Source: Coptis chinensis (Eukaryota > Streptophyta > Magnoliopsida > Ranunculales > Ranunculaceae). Taken from it: a stretch of DNA of 64,000 nt. The notes under the pieces are model-generated. The model made no database searches. It had not been told where the DNA came from and saw only the letters and a list, made by a program, of their open reading frames with translations. Made by a program: the position numbers and the translations under genes. Shown here piece after piece: positions 11,826-23,259 of this stretch (positions are counted from its first letter, which is position 1; each line of letters opens with the position of its first letter). Location: NCBI GenBank assembly GCA_015680905.1, contig CM027385.1:78575501-78639500 (forward strand), in the 5' to 3' direction.

Positions 11826-12689
11826 ATGGCTCCCAAGATGTCAAACGAAGTTTGAAGTAGAAGTTTAATGGGAAGAATAACTTTGGGATTTGGCAAGTCC
11901 AAGTAAAGGACATCCTCATCCAACAAGGTTTGCCAAGGCTTTAAAGGGGATTAAATCTAAAAGGTCTGAAAGTATGAGTAATGATAATTGGGAAGAGTTC
12001 GATCTTCAAGCTTGTTCATCTATCCGGTTATGTCTTGCTAATGAGGTTATGTATAGTGTGATGGGAGAAAATACATTTGCGGTATTTGGCTCAAACTAGA
12101 GTCTATGTATATGACCAAGAGCATGGCGAACAAGATGTACCTTAAGAAGCGTCTTTTATCGGTACATGATGGTCGATGTTTCAACGATGCAAGAGCACGT
12201 TAGTGAGTTCGTCGGCGTCTAGCGGATTATTTGAATGTTGGTATGAAGATGGATGATGAGGATCAAGCGGCATGTTTAATATTCTCCTTGCCAGAAAGCT
12301 ATGAGCATCTAATGACTACATTCATGAACAGAGAAGTCGTCGATCTTGACGAAGTTCAAAGTGCACTTCTTTCTTATGAGTTGATGAAGAAGACACGTGT
12401 AGAGAATAGCATTGATGCAGGTCAGGGGCTAGTGGCAAGAGGAAATTCTTATGAACAGAATTATTCAAGTAATGAGAATTCTAGGTCCAAGTCAAAGAAG
12501 CCTTTAAAACATGTACAGTGCTACAATTGCAATGAAAATGGACATTATGCAAGTAATTGTCCCTCACCGAAGAAAGAGAACAAAGAGATGGTCAGGAAGA
12601 AAGGTAAGGCAAAAATTGAGGCAAATTATGCTTCGGGCTCTCGAAAGAGGATGAGTTCAGTCTCTGTGTGTCCACACAAGACTATATGA
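11826..12689 (+). pseudogene. Copia Gag remnant (UBN2-type, CCHC zinc knuckle)
   Basis: The reading starts with MAPK at 11826, but a stop follows after about nine codons and several frame changes occur before 12231. From there 152 codons stay open. Recognisable Gag features are KDILIQQGL and LIFSLPESYEHLMTTF, followed by the zinc knuckle CYNCNENGHYASNC (CX2CX4HX4C) at 12519-12560. The protein would package element RNA. It is broken upstream of the knuckle, so no full Gag can be made. Confidence 0.85.
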
Positions 12690-13440
12690 CCGAAAAGTGG
12701 ATTCTTGATTCCGGATGTTCCTATCATATGTGCCCGAATAGAAAGTGGTTTACTTCTTATGAAAGCATTGATGGTGGTTCCGTTTTAATGGGTAATGACG
12801 TTGCTTGTAAGACGGTAGGAATTGGAACTATACGGGTCAAGATGTATGATGGTGTAGTGAGGACTTTAACCGATGTGAGACATGTTCCTGAGCTAAAGAA
12901 AAGTCTTATTTCTCTTGGTACCTTGGATTCCAAAGGCCACAAGTTTGTGGGTGAAGGTGGAGTCCTAAATATTGTTAATGGCTCTTTAGTTGTGATGAAG
13001 GTCAAAAAATATGGAACCTTGTATACTCTCGAGGTAGTAATACGGTGATAAGCGATGTAGCGATGGGTGCATGTAGTAATGATTCCGAAAGTGCACTAAG
13101 ATATGGCATATCGTTTAGGGCATATGAGTGAAAAAGGTTTGTCCGAGTTGTGCAAGCGAGGGTTCTTGAAGAACTTGAATAAGCCAAGTATGGGGTTACG
13201 TGAGCATTGCGTCTATGGGAAGCAATCGAGAGTCAAGTTCAAGTCAAGCAAGCACACGACAACAGGCATCCTTGATTATGTGCATACGGATGTTTGGGGA
13301 CCCTCCGGGTGGCTTCAAGGGAGGTAACCGCTATTATGTCTCATTCATTGATGATCATACTCGCTATGTGTGGGTGTATATGATGAAATCGAAAGATGAA
13401 GTGTTTGAGACATTTAAGAAGTGGAAGGCAAAGGGTTGAG
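12668..13440 (+). pseudogene. Copia protease and integrase N-terminal/core remnant
   Basis: A 126-codon frame (12668-13048) contains the retroviral aspartic protease signature [12 protein letters not shown], with DSG at about 12707. It is followed by frames with the GAG-pre-integrase zinc-binding region (LGHMSEKGL and then EHCVYGKQ at 13103-13240) and the integrase core start (HTDVWGP, YYVSFIDDHTRYVWVYMM at about 13280-13400). At least two frameshifts separate these pieces. From 13440 to 14290 the integrase C-terminal region is scrambled by stops and indels but is faintly visible on the plus strand. The pieces are non-functional. Confidence 0.82.
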
Positions 13441-14292
13441 AATCGCATACGGATAGGAAGGTAAAGACATTACGGTCGACAATGGTAATGCTTGAGTATA
13501 CCTATGGACCTTTCAAGAGTTACATTACCTGTGAGGGGAATTGCTAGACAATTTGAATGATCAGGGGCACGCCAGTGAGAATGGAATGGGCGAGAGAGGA
13601 TGAATAGAACCTTGCTTGAAAGAGCAAGATGTTTATTGTCTAATGCCGGTCTAGGCAAAAAGTATTGGCGGAATGCGGTGTCCATGGCGTGTTATTCGTA
13701 TAATAGGTCACCGATACCAGCTATAGATTACAGGACACCTTATGAGGTGTGGTCGTAACCCGGTGATTATAGTATTTTGCGAAAGTGTTTGGATCGTGAC
13801 TTACTACCATGTGAGGGGACGTGAAGCTAGATCCTCGAGCTAAGAAGGCCATATTCTTAGAAGCCGCATAAAATGGGGTAAAGGGATATAGATTGTGGTG
13901 TCTAGAAGACCACAAGTTCTGGTCGCCAGAGATGTTACCTTTGATGAGACTTCCGTGTTATCTTTGAAGCTGGAAGTAGTCAGGCGAGAATGGTGAGTCT
14001 ATAGAAGTTCAGCCTCTTGAGCTTGAGTTGTCGATCAATGGATGATGGTTAGATCATGATGAGGTACCAAATCATGGAACCACAAAGCCAACAGGAAGAA
14101 AAGCATGAGCATCCGCGAACTTGTAGTGGCTAACCACAGAGCCGAGAGACAAGTTAAAGAAGTGCACAAGTATGGGCATGAGAAGCCGGTGAAACACTAT
14201 GGTCGGTGGATTTAGTGGCATATGCAATTGAATATCGAAGATGATGAGCGGATAGCTTCAAGGAAGGCATTAGAGATGCTCATTCTGAGAGA

Positions 14293-14496
14293 TTGGTTGG
14301 TAGCTATGCAAGCGAGATGGAATCTCTTGATAAAAATCACACATGGGACCTAGTTTTATTGCCAAAGGGCAAAAGGACTATCGGCAGCAAATGGGTGTTC
14401 AGAAAGAAAGAGGTCCTTCCTGAGTCCGACAGTACTGGGTACAAGGCAAGAGTGGTAGCAAAGGGTTTTTCACAGAAGTGGGGGGGGAAATCCTAA
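14293..14496 (+). pseudogene. Copia reverse transcriptase N-terminal fragment
   Basis: The frame reads EMESLDKNHTWDLV, KRTIGSKWVFRKK and YKARVVAKGFSQK, the standard beginning of the copia RT domain. Homology stops a few codons later at a G-rich tract (GTGGGGGGGGAAA). The YVDD catalytic motif is therefore missing, which marks the truncation point of the element. Confidence 0.85.
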
Positions 14497-15012
14497 TTGG
14501 CTCATCTAGTGGGGGGTAATACTAGTTCACCCTAATAATAATAATGAATAATAGATAAAATAATATAGGATAACTATCAGTTTTGGGATAAAAGTCCCGT
14601 AAGAAATAGATAAGTGTTGTCCTTGTTTTTCGGTGAGTTTTCTCACGTAGAGTTTTTGAGGGAAAAACACAACGATAGTTTTAGAAAAAAAAAAAGGAGT
14701 TTTACTGAAAAAGTTTTAAACGAGGAAGATCGTCTTTTCGCGCGACAGTCGACGTCGGTCTTTTAGGGTTTCGCGTTCGGAAAGCTGTTTGGTTTATAAA
14801 CTGTGAGTAGTCTGAGGATGTTCTTTTAAAATTTTGTTTTATGTTAATCATATCCGTAATAGTGATTTCCTTATTTGATATCGTGTAAACTCTGTTAATG
14901 ATGCCGCAAACTCTGTTAATGGTGCCGGCAGTTTAGATAAAATTTGGAAGTACTACAGTACCTAAAGTTCTGACGTATTTGAGAGTTTAACTGTCGAAGA
15001 CTTGACGCAGGG

Positions 15013-15390
15013 TTAATGGCGTCACCACCATAACCAAATCGTCCAAAGTTTTGTTGTGTCAGAATGGTTTGTTTTGTTTGATTTTTTTTATGAATGTTAG
15101 ACTGTTGGGTTGGATGGATGAACTGTGGAGTTGTGTGGACTGTGCGTGGTGAAGTAGAGGTGGTTGTTTAAGAGGGGAAGTGCTGTGAAGCTTGAACATC
15201 CATTAATGGCGTTCAAGCAAGAACCAAATCGTCCGGATTTTTTTTGTATTGTTTAACTATTTGATTTGTTTTTATTTTTGTTGTGGAGTTTTTGTTGGTT
15301 GGTTATGGGTTGTGAATGGTTGTTTGGGGGCTGGAGAGTGTGTGGTTGAAGCTTTGAACAAGCTTTAATGGCGGCGCGAATCCAGATCTA
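15013..15390. repeat. Degenerate ~190-bp tandem repeat
   Basis: A TTAATGGCG block followed by a shared ACCAAATCGTCC block occurs at about 15013 and 15203, 190 bp apart. A third, weaker TTAATGGCG copy lies at 15365. A shorter 24-bp duplication (AAACTCTGTTAATG) lies upstream at about 14886-14925. Confidence 0.5.
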
Positions 15391-15829
15391 GTTTTGAGGA
15401 AGGGTATTGATTTAATGAGTTGGGATTTTCGCCTTTGTTAAAGTTGGTTGGTTTTTTATGAGGAGTCAAACCGATGTGATGAGGAGGTGAGGAGTGGTGG
15501 TGGCCTTGCCACGAAATGGTGGTGGTGGAAATTTCTTTGGAGGAAGGAGATGACCGGTTTGGGCCTGGGGCTTGGGCCTTAGATGGTTGTTGGGCCGAAT
15601 TCTATTTTAAGTCTTTGGGCCAATTTTCTTTTAAGTTATGGGCTAGTTTCATTTGTTTTGATTGGGCCCAGTTTTTGTTTTAGACTTTGGGCTTTTGGGT
15701 TAGAAGAGTTTGGGACTGGTTGACTGCTGTTGACTCTTGGCAGGTCGACTTTGACTTTGACCAGAGTTGACTTTTGACAATGGGTGACTTTGACTTTGAC
15801 CATAATTGACTTTTGACCAGGGTTGACTT

Positions 15830-17205
15830 TGTAACGCCCCAAAATCCATATAGCTATCAGCCGGCCGGTCTGACAATCCGGATTTCTTGGAGCAAATGCA
15901 GAACAGTCAAATCAACATGACACTTGCATTTACAAAGGTAGAATCAAAATCCTTAGCTTCATTAGGTCAAATAGATCTACCATTGGAGGAAATTAAATGT
16001 TGTTTACAACCAATAAATGAATAAATAAGGTTTAAGACTTAATGAGTCCTCCACTTATTACAACTTGAAAGAATTAAGATTCTAAGAACCAGCTAACTAA
16101 TACGCTACTCGTCACTCCGTATTAAGTCAGCGTTCACCTGAAAAATATATAAAACAAGGAGTGAGCTACGCGCCCAACAAGTGAAGTCTACAAACTTCCA
16201 TTGTATAAAATATAGGAGACCATCTCAAATGTATACATAACACCAAATAAGGACACATACACATATAAGTAGGATTATCTAACATTAATGAAGGATATAC
16301 CAACGTACTAAATAAATACCTTGCATCCGAAAGTTGTGTACATAGTATTGACAGTAAAACTAAGGGAGAAATCAACTCATAACCAAATAAGCTTGCAACA
16401 ACAATACGTTCGTGTATATAATACACATGTATTGCACAATAGCCGCACATGGTAAACTAAGTAGTGTCATCCCCAATTCTGGTATACTACCAAGAGTATA
16501 AGGTATAATATGGGTAATACAATATATGCACTGTCATATAAAACAAGGATAGTTTATCAATCAGCAGTAAACAAGTAATACACCACTTATTTATCTGACA
16601 TGGGAAATCACTGAAAGGAACAAGATTCTCATATATATAGCATGACATAAATTCTACAATAGTATTCAGTAGAATTAAAACATGTGATACCCATTTATTA
16701 GAACAATAATGTTATACAATATTGATCATACTACCCATTCTCAATAATCGATCCTATTCTAGAAACAAAAGAGGGTTATAGATATCACTTGCCTGGAATA
16801 AAAGATGAACTAAAACAATATTACTCCTCCCCTTAGAAATGAATCAGCACACTAGTTTCTTCTTTTCACCCACCAGTCTTTGCTTCTTTGTTTTGAAAGA
16901 ATAATGAATAGAGTCCAAAGTATTCTTCTTTGTTTCTTTTATCCTTTGTAACTAACCCCTTTTCTCTCTCACAAACTACCCCGCGCACAACACTCTCAAC
17001 TAGTTTTCAAATACCAAGTCAAACCACTCCTCATGTTTAGCAACTATGCAAACTTAAGTCCACCCTAACTCATGGGCCAAATCTAAAATAGCCCAAATAG
17101 AAAGAATGAAGCCCAAACCAGTAAATAAGCTCATACATACTTTATTTAGTGTCATACAAACAATCAATACTTAGAATATAGTATAAAATTATACGGGGTA
17201 TTACA
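15830..17205 (-). mobile_element. Solo LTR (gypsy-type), 1376 bp, TSD GACTT
   Basis: The element starts TGTAACGCCCC on the plus strand and ends GGGGTATTACA, whose complement TGTAATACCCC is the usual beginning of Tekay/Del-like LTRs; minus orientation is therefore preferred. It is flanked by perfect 5-bp direct repeats GACTT at 15825-15829 and 17206-17210, and removing it restores a continuous TTGACTTTGACC-rich host sequence. There is no primer site, polypurine tract or coding region, so it is best read as a solo LTR left by unequal LTR recombination. Confidence 0.75.
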
Positions 17206-17564
17206 GACTTTGACCAGTTGACCCAATTTGACATTTTAACTTGGATTATGATTTGGGTTATTAGAATAGGTCTAGGACTATTAGCATGTTTGGCTTTAGG
17301 CTAAGACCTTTATATATACGTGTGTATGTGTATTAACTACTATGTGATATTTCAGTTTTTATGTTATGCAACGTTATGATACTTAGACATCAATCTAATT
17401 AATAACGCGTAAACTAAAAAAAAATACATGAAACAAGATACTCCTACGTTCTCTGAAATAATATATGCAATAAAGTTCAATAATGCGTAAACAAATTTAC
17501 CACCTCTTTTAGAACTCTTCACGCCTCAAGTTTTGGAAATTGAGTTTTATGACTGTTGATGTCA

Positions 17565-17690
17565 TATCTTAGGTGGGCATTTATTGAATGTGCCATAAAT
17601 AGCCCGTTAGCGTTATCTATGGGTATTAATTGAATGTGCCATGAATGACCCGGGTATTCATTGAATGTGTTATGAATGACCAGATTCTTT
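17565..17690. repeat. Short tandem motif array of the LTR
   Basis: Three degenerate copies of the motif GGGTATTCATTGAATGTGCC followed by ATGAATGACC occur here. The same motif, inverted, forms the larger array at 62097-62400, which is one of the links between the two LTR copies. Confidence 0.75.
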
Positions 17691-18584
17691 GGACTGCCCT
17701 AGAGAGGAACTAAGGTATTCGCCTTGCGGGTTAGTTGTATTATTTGATTATGCAAGTGTTTGGGTTTACTTTTGAATACCTAATATAATATCTACATATG
17801 TTATATAGAAGTTCTAACTTTCTTTTGCAGGAGGGTAGGACTTAATAACATTTTTTTGTCTTGAGGGACGATCCTACCCCTTATACTGATGAGTGGATAT
17901 CGGTAAGTTTTAATTCAATGATTTAGATATTAAAACGAGTTATTAGAATGAGTTAATATAATGGAAGTTTTGCTTGGGAAGAAACTATGCCGGTTGAAAT
18001 GACGGAACTACCTGTCTTCCAAGCTGAGAATGATTAAGTTATGGGAAAATATAACGTGATTGTTTGGATAATTAAAGTATGATAATGGTTTTATGTGGTT
18101 AGTCTACTCATACCAGCAAATTCCATTTTGCTGACCCATGTTTGCTTTGTTTTGGCAACGTGGGTGTGCTCTTGGGAACATAGGTGGAAGGCAGTGGAAC
18201 CGCGGCGTGTGATTTGGATTCTTGCCTGGAGCAGTCTGGGAGGTTATTTTATTAGGTCTGATCTTTTGGAAGTATGTAATAACGTAGTTTTCTTTTCATA
18301 TGACATGAAAATACGATGTTGAAGACCTGTTATTCTTAGAGTGGTTTGATGTTTTATTGGGACGGAAGATAGACTTTTTTATAAAGTAATAAAGAGAATT
18401 TTTGAGATTATTTTTGTTGTTAAGATTCTTTTATGATGTGGGTTTTCGGTTTTGGTATGTGTTGTATCCACTCCGTCATAGCCTGGGTTTTTAGACAATT
18501 GAACTGAGTGATGTTTGAGATATTTATATTTCAAATATTTATTTTTTTTAATTGTTTAGAAATTCGGGCTGTGACAGATTTCCA

Positions 18585-19925
18585 TTATATCTCAAAATCA
18601 GAAGAATAGTATATTTCTACACTTGAAGAGGCTTTTGGTAACGCCAGTAGTCTCTCACTAAACTTCATAAGCTCACACTGGCTATCAGGTCCATTCAAGG
18701 TAATGATCAATTTTTCAAAGGCAATTGCATTTTTCAGCAAAAAATTGAGTATTTCAAGTTGAATCAAACCCCCTAGCACGTCTGGAATGTCTATACGAAT
18801 CTCAATAGACTTTATTTATACAAGTTGCAATCTTTTGACAGTGAATATGCACCCCAGTAATCCAATATCGTTGGTTTATCAACCTTTACTTTGGTGATTA
18901 CCAGAATTAGTGTTTCCAGATTGCAACAGTGCTGTAGTAAGTACTTTATGTCGCGCATAGAATCTCGGGTAAGCCATGTATTCAATTTCATTTTCGTTAG
19001 ACAAGAAAATGGAGTCATAGAATCTCGGGTAAGCCATGTATTCAATTTCATTTTCGTTAGACAAGAAAATGGAGTCAGTGGTCGTCCAGATTCTTTTTGG
19101 ATTACCTGGCCAATTTAAGAGAGAAAAATTTAGTAAAATCATAAGATGCCACTGTACTAGTAATTAGAAATATAAGCATGAGCCAATGAGCCATGTGTGT
19201 GGATTTGCATTGGAAATTCTTCAATGGCTAAACTAAAAGGCCTAAGGGTAGGTTCTAGTGTCATTGCAGCTACTTTTTTTCTTCAGTGGTAAAACAAAAA
19301 GGCCTGAGCCCTGAGGGATACAAGCAAGAATGTTCCTATGTATACTTTTTTTCGTAAAATTCAGTGCGATGTTCTAGTCGCTATAGATATCCTAACAGAA
19401 GCACGTAAGCAATTCAATTGTTAAAGAAGAGGAAGAAAGCATACCTCAAGCGTGGGACTAGTTAAGTTTAACGATTTTGTATTACAAAGGCCACCACGAA
19501 TCTCCACCATCTGCATTCCAAGCCTTATCTTCTCAGAACTAGAAAATCTCGAAAAATTCTCAGGGCATTTTAATGTCTCTGTCTGCCATGATGACTATAG
19601 AAGAAAGCTCGTCTACAGAGTATTCACTTCGGGTATCAGCTTTACAACTGACTGTTCTAAGGTTTGGAGCAGATGCTCTGATATTACACACTTTTGACTT
19701 GCTTGAATCTCGCTTGCATGTGAAGACCTTATCTATTACAAAGTGTTCAAGATGAGAATGAGAAATATCGATATAGTCTTCTCCGTTAACTCCACAGTTG
19801 ATTATGACAAGAGTTTCAAGAACCGGACTGCTTGACAGAAGTTGGATAAACTTCTTCAGCCCAAAAGAAAGTGCCTGAAGATGCAGAGTATTGAGATTTG
19901 GTAGATTCAATGAGTTCATGATCAT
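18585..19925 (-). pseudogene. F-box/LRR/FBD pseudogene A (5'-truncated)
   Basis: Homology to genes B and C starts within the LRR region (LNLPNLNTLHLQALSF, 19925 leftward), so the F-box and roughly the first 220 residues are missing. An exon-1 remnant (about 19445-19925) ends at a conserved donor (GAG, then GTATGC) but has a stop or frameshift at about 19560. Exon 2 begins after an AG acceptor at about 19105 (VIQKESGRPLTPFS) and contains an in-frame 60-bp duplication. The intron that separates exons 2 and 3 in B and C is almost completely gone: only about 20 nt remain between ITK and ILDYWGA. A stop and a 2-nt shift follow NLYK at about 18813. The FBD end (ERLLALPKASSSVEIYYSS) is intact and terminates at 18585, 9 bp from the LTR boundary. 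Non-functional. Confidence 0.85.
18958..19077. repeat. Exact 60-bp tandem duplication in pseudogene A
   Basis: The units 18958-19017 and 19018-19077 are identical base for base. Being 60 bp, the duplication keeps frame and repeats a 20-residue peptide that includes CLTKMKLNTWLTRDSM. Perfect identity implies a very recent event, later than most of the decay in this gene. Confidence 0.97.
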
Positions 19926-20590
19926 TCATGTTTTGTGTTGTAGTCAGCTAGAGGAAGGGCTTAGCACATTGTGACTGTTAAGACGAAGAGTCAGCTAAAC
20001 GATTCAAGAAAAAGTAGTACATTTTGTTTAGGGCCTTTTTGACATGCTCCCCTCCCCCTGGTTCTTGAGTTGTTCTTAGTGACATAAAGTTGTTATTCTT
20101 TCATTTTCTCAACAAAAAGCCTTCACAAAATAAAATTGAAGCTGGAATTAGCTGAGACAGTGTCCATTTATATGGACATAGTTTATATAAGCAGTGATTT
20201 GAAGCTTCTCTCCCATACCAAAAAGGTTAAAGATCGTACAAACTTATGTATCGATACAGAAATACAGAAGCTGCTTTGTGACAATAATGTTTAGAAAAGC
20301 AGAGGCAACTGTGGCAACTGTTAGCTGATGTATACTGATGCTTTCTGAATCTCATCTTTGTGATGCGTATCCATTGCATGACTACAGTAGGTACACGAAA
20401 CATTTTTGTGACAGTATATAAATTTAAATCTAGGTTAGGCCCGATCCCTTAATTAGTCCTACGCCTAGCCGAAGGTGATCCTTTCATTGCTTGAGTACAT
20501 TAGCTAGACTTAAAAGGTAAAAGTTGATGCTTCCATTTGATCAAATGTAATCCAGTATACGACTAATTAGGCAAATCTCATTGCCAATAA
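19926..20590. other. Intergenic between F-box copies A and B
   Basis: No F-box exon for pseudogene A is present in this 665-bp spacer, and no other gene is seen. It contains the 3' flank of gene B, which reads leftward. Confidence 0.6.
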
Positions 20591-23259
20591 TCAAAAGTAC
20601 AATATTTCCACACTTGAAGATGATCTTGGTAGTGCCAGTATCCTCTCACCAAATTTCATTAGCTGCCTTTGACTGTCGGCTGCCTTTGAGTTGATGATCA
20701 ATTTTTCCAAGGCAATTGCATTCTTCAGCAAATATTTGAAAATGTCAATTTCAATCAAACGGCCTAGGATAACTGGATTCTCAACTTGAATCTCGATAGA
20801 TCTCAGATGATTCAAATTGCACTTATTTGATAGCGAATTTGCTCCCCAGTAATCCAATATAGTTGTTGAACCAAGGTTTATCTAAACAAACAAAAAGCAT
20901 TTATTAAAAGGTTGACATATTATCTCGAAGTGTCAGAGCTGCAATAGTGGAATGTATTTGTTTCTTACCCTTGTTATGATTAGAAGCAGTGTTTCCAAAT
21001 TGCAAGAGTTCTGTAGTAAGTACTTTATACCGCGAATGGAATCTCGGGTAAGCCATGTTTCCAACTTCAGTTTTCTAAGAGAAGAAAATGGTGTGGGTAG
21101 GAGACCAATTGCTTTTGAGATAACCTTGCCAATTAGAAAAATGAAGGATATTCAGATAATGCAGTAGATATTTAATGCTCGAAACCAAAAGAAACCAGTA
21201 TTTAGGTGAAAGAAGCACAAAAGTAAACATACAAAAACTAGAGGATGCTAGCAGGGGAGAGCCCAACTTTTGAATTGAGAACTTGCACTACAAGGTCAGT
21301 GTCAAACTTTGGTTCTGTTCATCTAGGAGCAAACTAGGTATGTCGAAGGCTTTGAACTCACCAATTTGAAATAAGTATTAATAAATACGAGAGTGAGACG
21401 AAAGGATGCATGCCGTGATCCTCAAATGGGAGAAAAGATTTAAGAAGAAGAAGATTGAAGAATCGAGAAAAATGAAGTAAGAGGCGCAAGCCACTTCCAT
21501 AAAAAATTTACATTTCACAAGCACCACAATAAAATGCAACATACTCTATTGTGGTATCCACTGTCTACATACCTACAAAGTCAGACTTGAGACGGTCTTG
21601 TCGTGCAACGTTTCTCATCAACCAGGACCGGGTCTGAGATTGTGGAAGCCCTAGGCGACAACCAGACAAATCTTTTCTACACCATTTTTGTTTATATCTT
21701 AGAATATTTACAATTTTAGCTACATGTAACACAAACAAATAGGTGGAGTAGCGGTTGTGTTTCCAGTTTCAGGCCCTAGGCGGCTGCCTAGATAGCCATC
21801 CCTCATAGTCGGCCCTGCTGTCATAAACTAAATTCAGTTTACCAATTCAGTTTACCAATATCATCATTAGATATGAGTATGTATGATACAATAAAAGAAT
21901 AACATGAGGTTAACAGATCTATTCGGCCAACATGAGAATGGGCAGGGGTTATGACCTAATCTAATGATTGGGTCACTTCGACATCTACTGGACCAGTCTG
22001 GAAAAAGGTAATACATTCACAAAATGAGAAAGAAAGCTGGTGTCATTGTAGCGTATGTAAATATACATGCTACGCTCACATATGGATCCCTACGTCGTTA
22101 GATTCCACTTAGGCTTAAAGATGGGTGTAATCAGATCCAAATATGAAGAAAAAATACGATAACAAAGAAAGTAAATAGACCGAAAACATACCTCAAGCAA
22201 GGGAGCTGATAAACTTATCGACTTGGCATTATAAAGTCCTCCAAGAAGTTTTAACATCTTCTTACCGAGCTCTTTCTTCCTATCACTTGACAAGTCCAAA
22301 AACTTTTCCTCCGTAGACTTAAGTGGAAGTTTCATTTCAATGTCTGCCTCAACAAGAGAAAAAAGATCCTCTACGGAAAATGCACTTGAGATATCAGCCT
22401 TACACCTGAATGTATTAAGGTTAGGTGCATATACTTTGATATTACATTTCGTACCACCACGATGATTTCCAGGGTTATAGAACCAGAGCATATCGATTTC
22501 CAAGTGCTCAAGTTGAGTAGCAGAAATAGTGAGAGCATCGTTCTCATCAAGCACACAATTGATTATAATAAGGGTTTCAAGAACTGGACAGCTCGATAAA
22601 ATTTGTTGCATGAACTGAGTCTCTGGAAAATAAACTGACTGAAGATGCAGAGTTTTAAGACTTGGAAGACTGAATGTTTCAGGTATGTCAAAGGAAGTTA
22701 CTGTCATACCAAATCTCCTATCTTCATCATTCTCATCCATATGATTTTCATCACTCCAATCGTTACCATATTCCCTATGTATTGCCATTTTCAGTCTCAG
22801 CCTTAAGGTTGTCAATGATGTAGAAGTGAAAAGTGACTTAGGAAGTAGGCAACTAAATTTAGGATAAAATTGGAGATCAAGCTCTTGGACACTATAACAC
22901 ACAGCATATGTGGTCACTAAATTTATAAGCGATGAAGACGCGCTGTCATCAACGCCACAGTTGAGATGTAAGATCCGAAGATTACAATTATTATCACGAA
23001 AATACAGTACTTTATGAACAAGTTCCTTAAACAATTTCGGAAAACAATGATGACCCTGCATGTAACGTTGGTTATGCGATGAATCATGATCGTAATACAT
23101 ACTAACATCAAAGAAAAGGAAAGGGGAGGATTTCCAGACCTCAGATCTCCAACTTTTAGATACAAGGCGCGATTGAATCATATCTTTCACGGGTAGTAAA
23201 GAGCGGATCTGATCAACAATTGATTCTGGTAGGTAGCTCATCCTACCTTCACCATCCAT
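20591..23259 (-). CDS. F-box/LRR/FBD protein, gene B
   Basis: Three exons, 22192-23259, 20969-21124 and 20591-20881, join in phase 0 with GT-AG introns of 1067 and 87 bp, giving about 504 residues. Residues 8-50 form an F-box (MSYLPESIVDQIRSLLPVKD, then SRLVSKSWRSEVWKSSPFLFF), which would bind an SKP1/ASK adaptor in an SCF ubiquitin ligase. Residues about 80-330 are LRR-like repeats (SLPSLKTLHLQSVYF, SSCPVLETLIIINC, LEHLEIDMLWF, YAPNLNTFRCKADIS), the presumed substrate-binding surface. The C-terminus is an FBD domain (LKNAIALEKLIINS, ERILALPRSSSSVEIL). The start is the first Met 10 residues before the F-box. No stops or frameshifts are seen and the exon plan equals that of gene C, so it is probably functional. 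The target cannot be told from sequence; the large FBD family in plants is mostly uncharacterised. Confidence 0.9.
21623..21817. mobile_element. Small hAT-type MITE in intron 1 of gene B
   Basis: A 195-bp segment begins CAGGACCGGGTCTGAGATT and ends AGTCGGCCCTG, so the terminal inverted repeat CAGG(A/G)CCG is readable. Internal GCCCTAGGCGAC and GGCCCTAGGCGGCTGCC blocks echo each other. The CAGGGCCGG start is common in plant hAT MITEs. I could not find a clean 8-bp target duplication, so the boundaries are tentative. Confidence 0.5.

Larger units (their letters stand above)
11095..14500 (+). mobile_element. Ty1-copia retrotransposon, 3'-truncated and degenerate
   Basis: A primer-binding site (TTGGTATCAAAGC, 11698-11710) lies one base after a CA dinucleotide that ends a putative 5' LTR (ACACAACA-like end at 11696). 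Gag, protease and integrase remnants follow, then only the first about 65 residues of reverse transcriptase. The order Gag-PR-INT-RT identifies Ty1-copia. The catalytic RT core, RNase H, polypurine tract and 3' LTR are absent, and copia homology stops at about 14496. The LTR start is uncertain; the TG at 11095 is only a candidate. Many frameshifts and stops make it non-autonomous. Confidence 0.85.
14520..18576 (-). mobile_element. Gypsy-type LTR fragment, interrupted by a solo LTR
   Basis: The right end, read on the minus strand, is TGTCACAGCCCGAATTTC, a TGTCACA(C/G)CCC start typical of some plant gypsy LTRs. It matches the start of the repeat at 60677. Between 17211 and 18576 the sequence is homologous, in inverted orientation, to 60677 to about 62450. 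For example, both share TACTCATACCAGCAAATTC, CCATGTTTGCTTTGTTTT and TTTTGCAGGAGGGTAGGA blocks in the same order. The left part (about 14520-15829) has TTGACTTTGACC repeats that continue across the solo-LTR insertion, but its left limit is not defined and no PBS or coding domain is seen. Assignment to gypsy is from the terminal motif only. Confidence 0.55.

Noticed and set aside
17565-17690. CRISPR-like repeat
   Set aside because: Only three degenerate units that match the LTR minisatellite at 62 kb.
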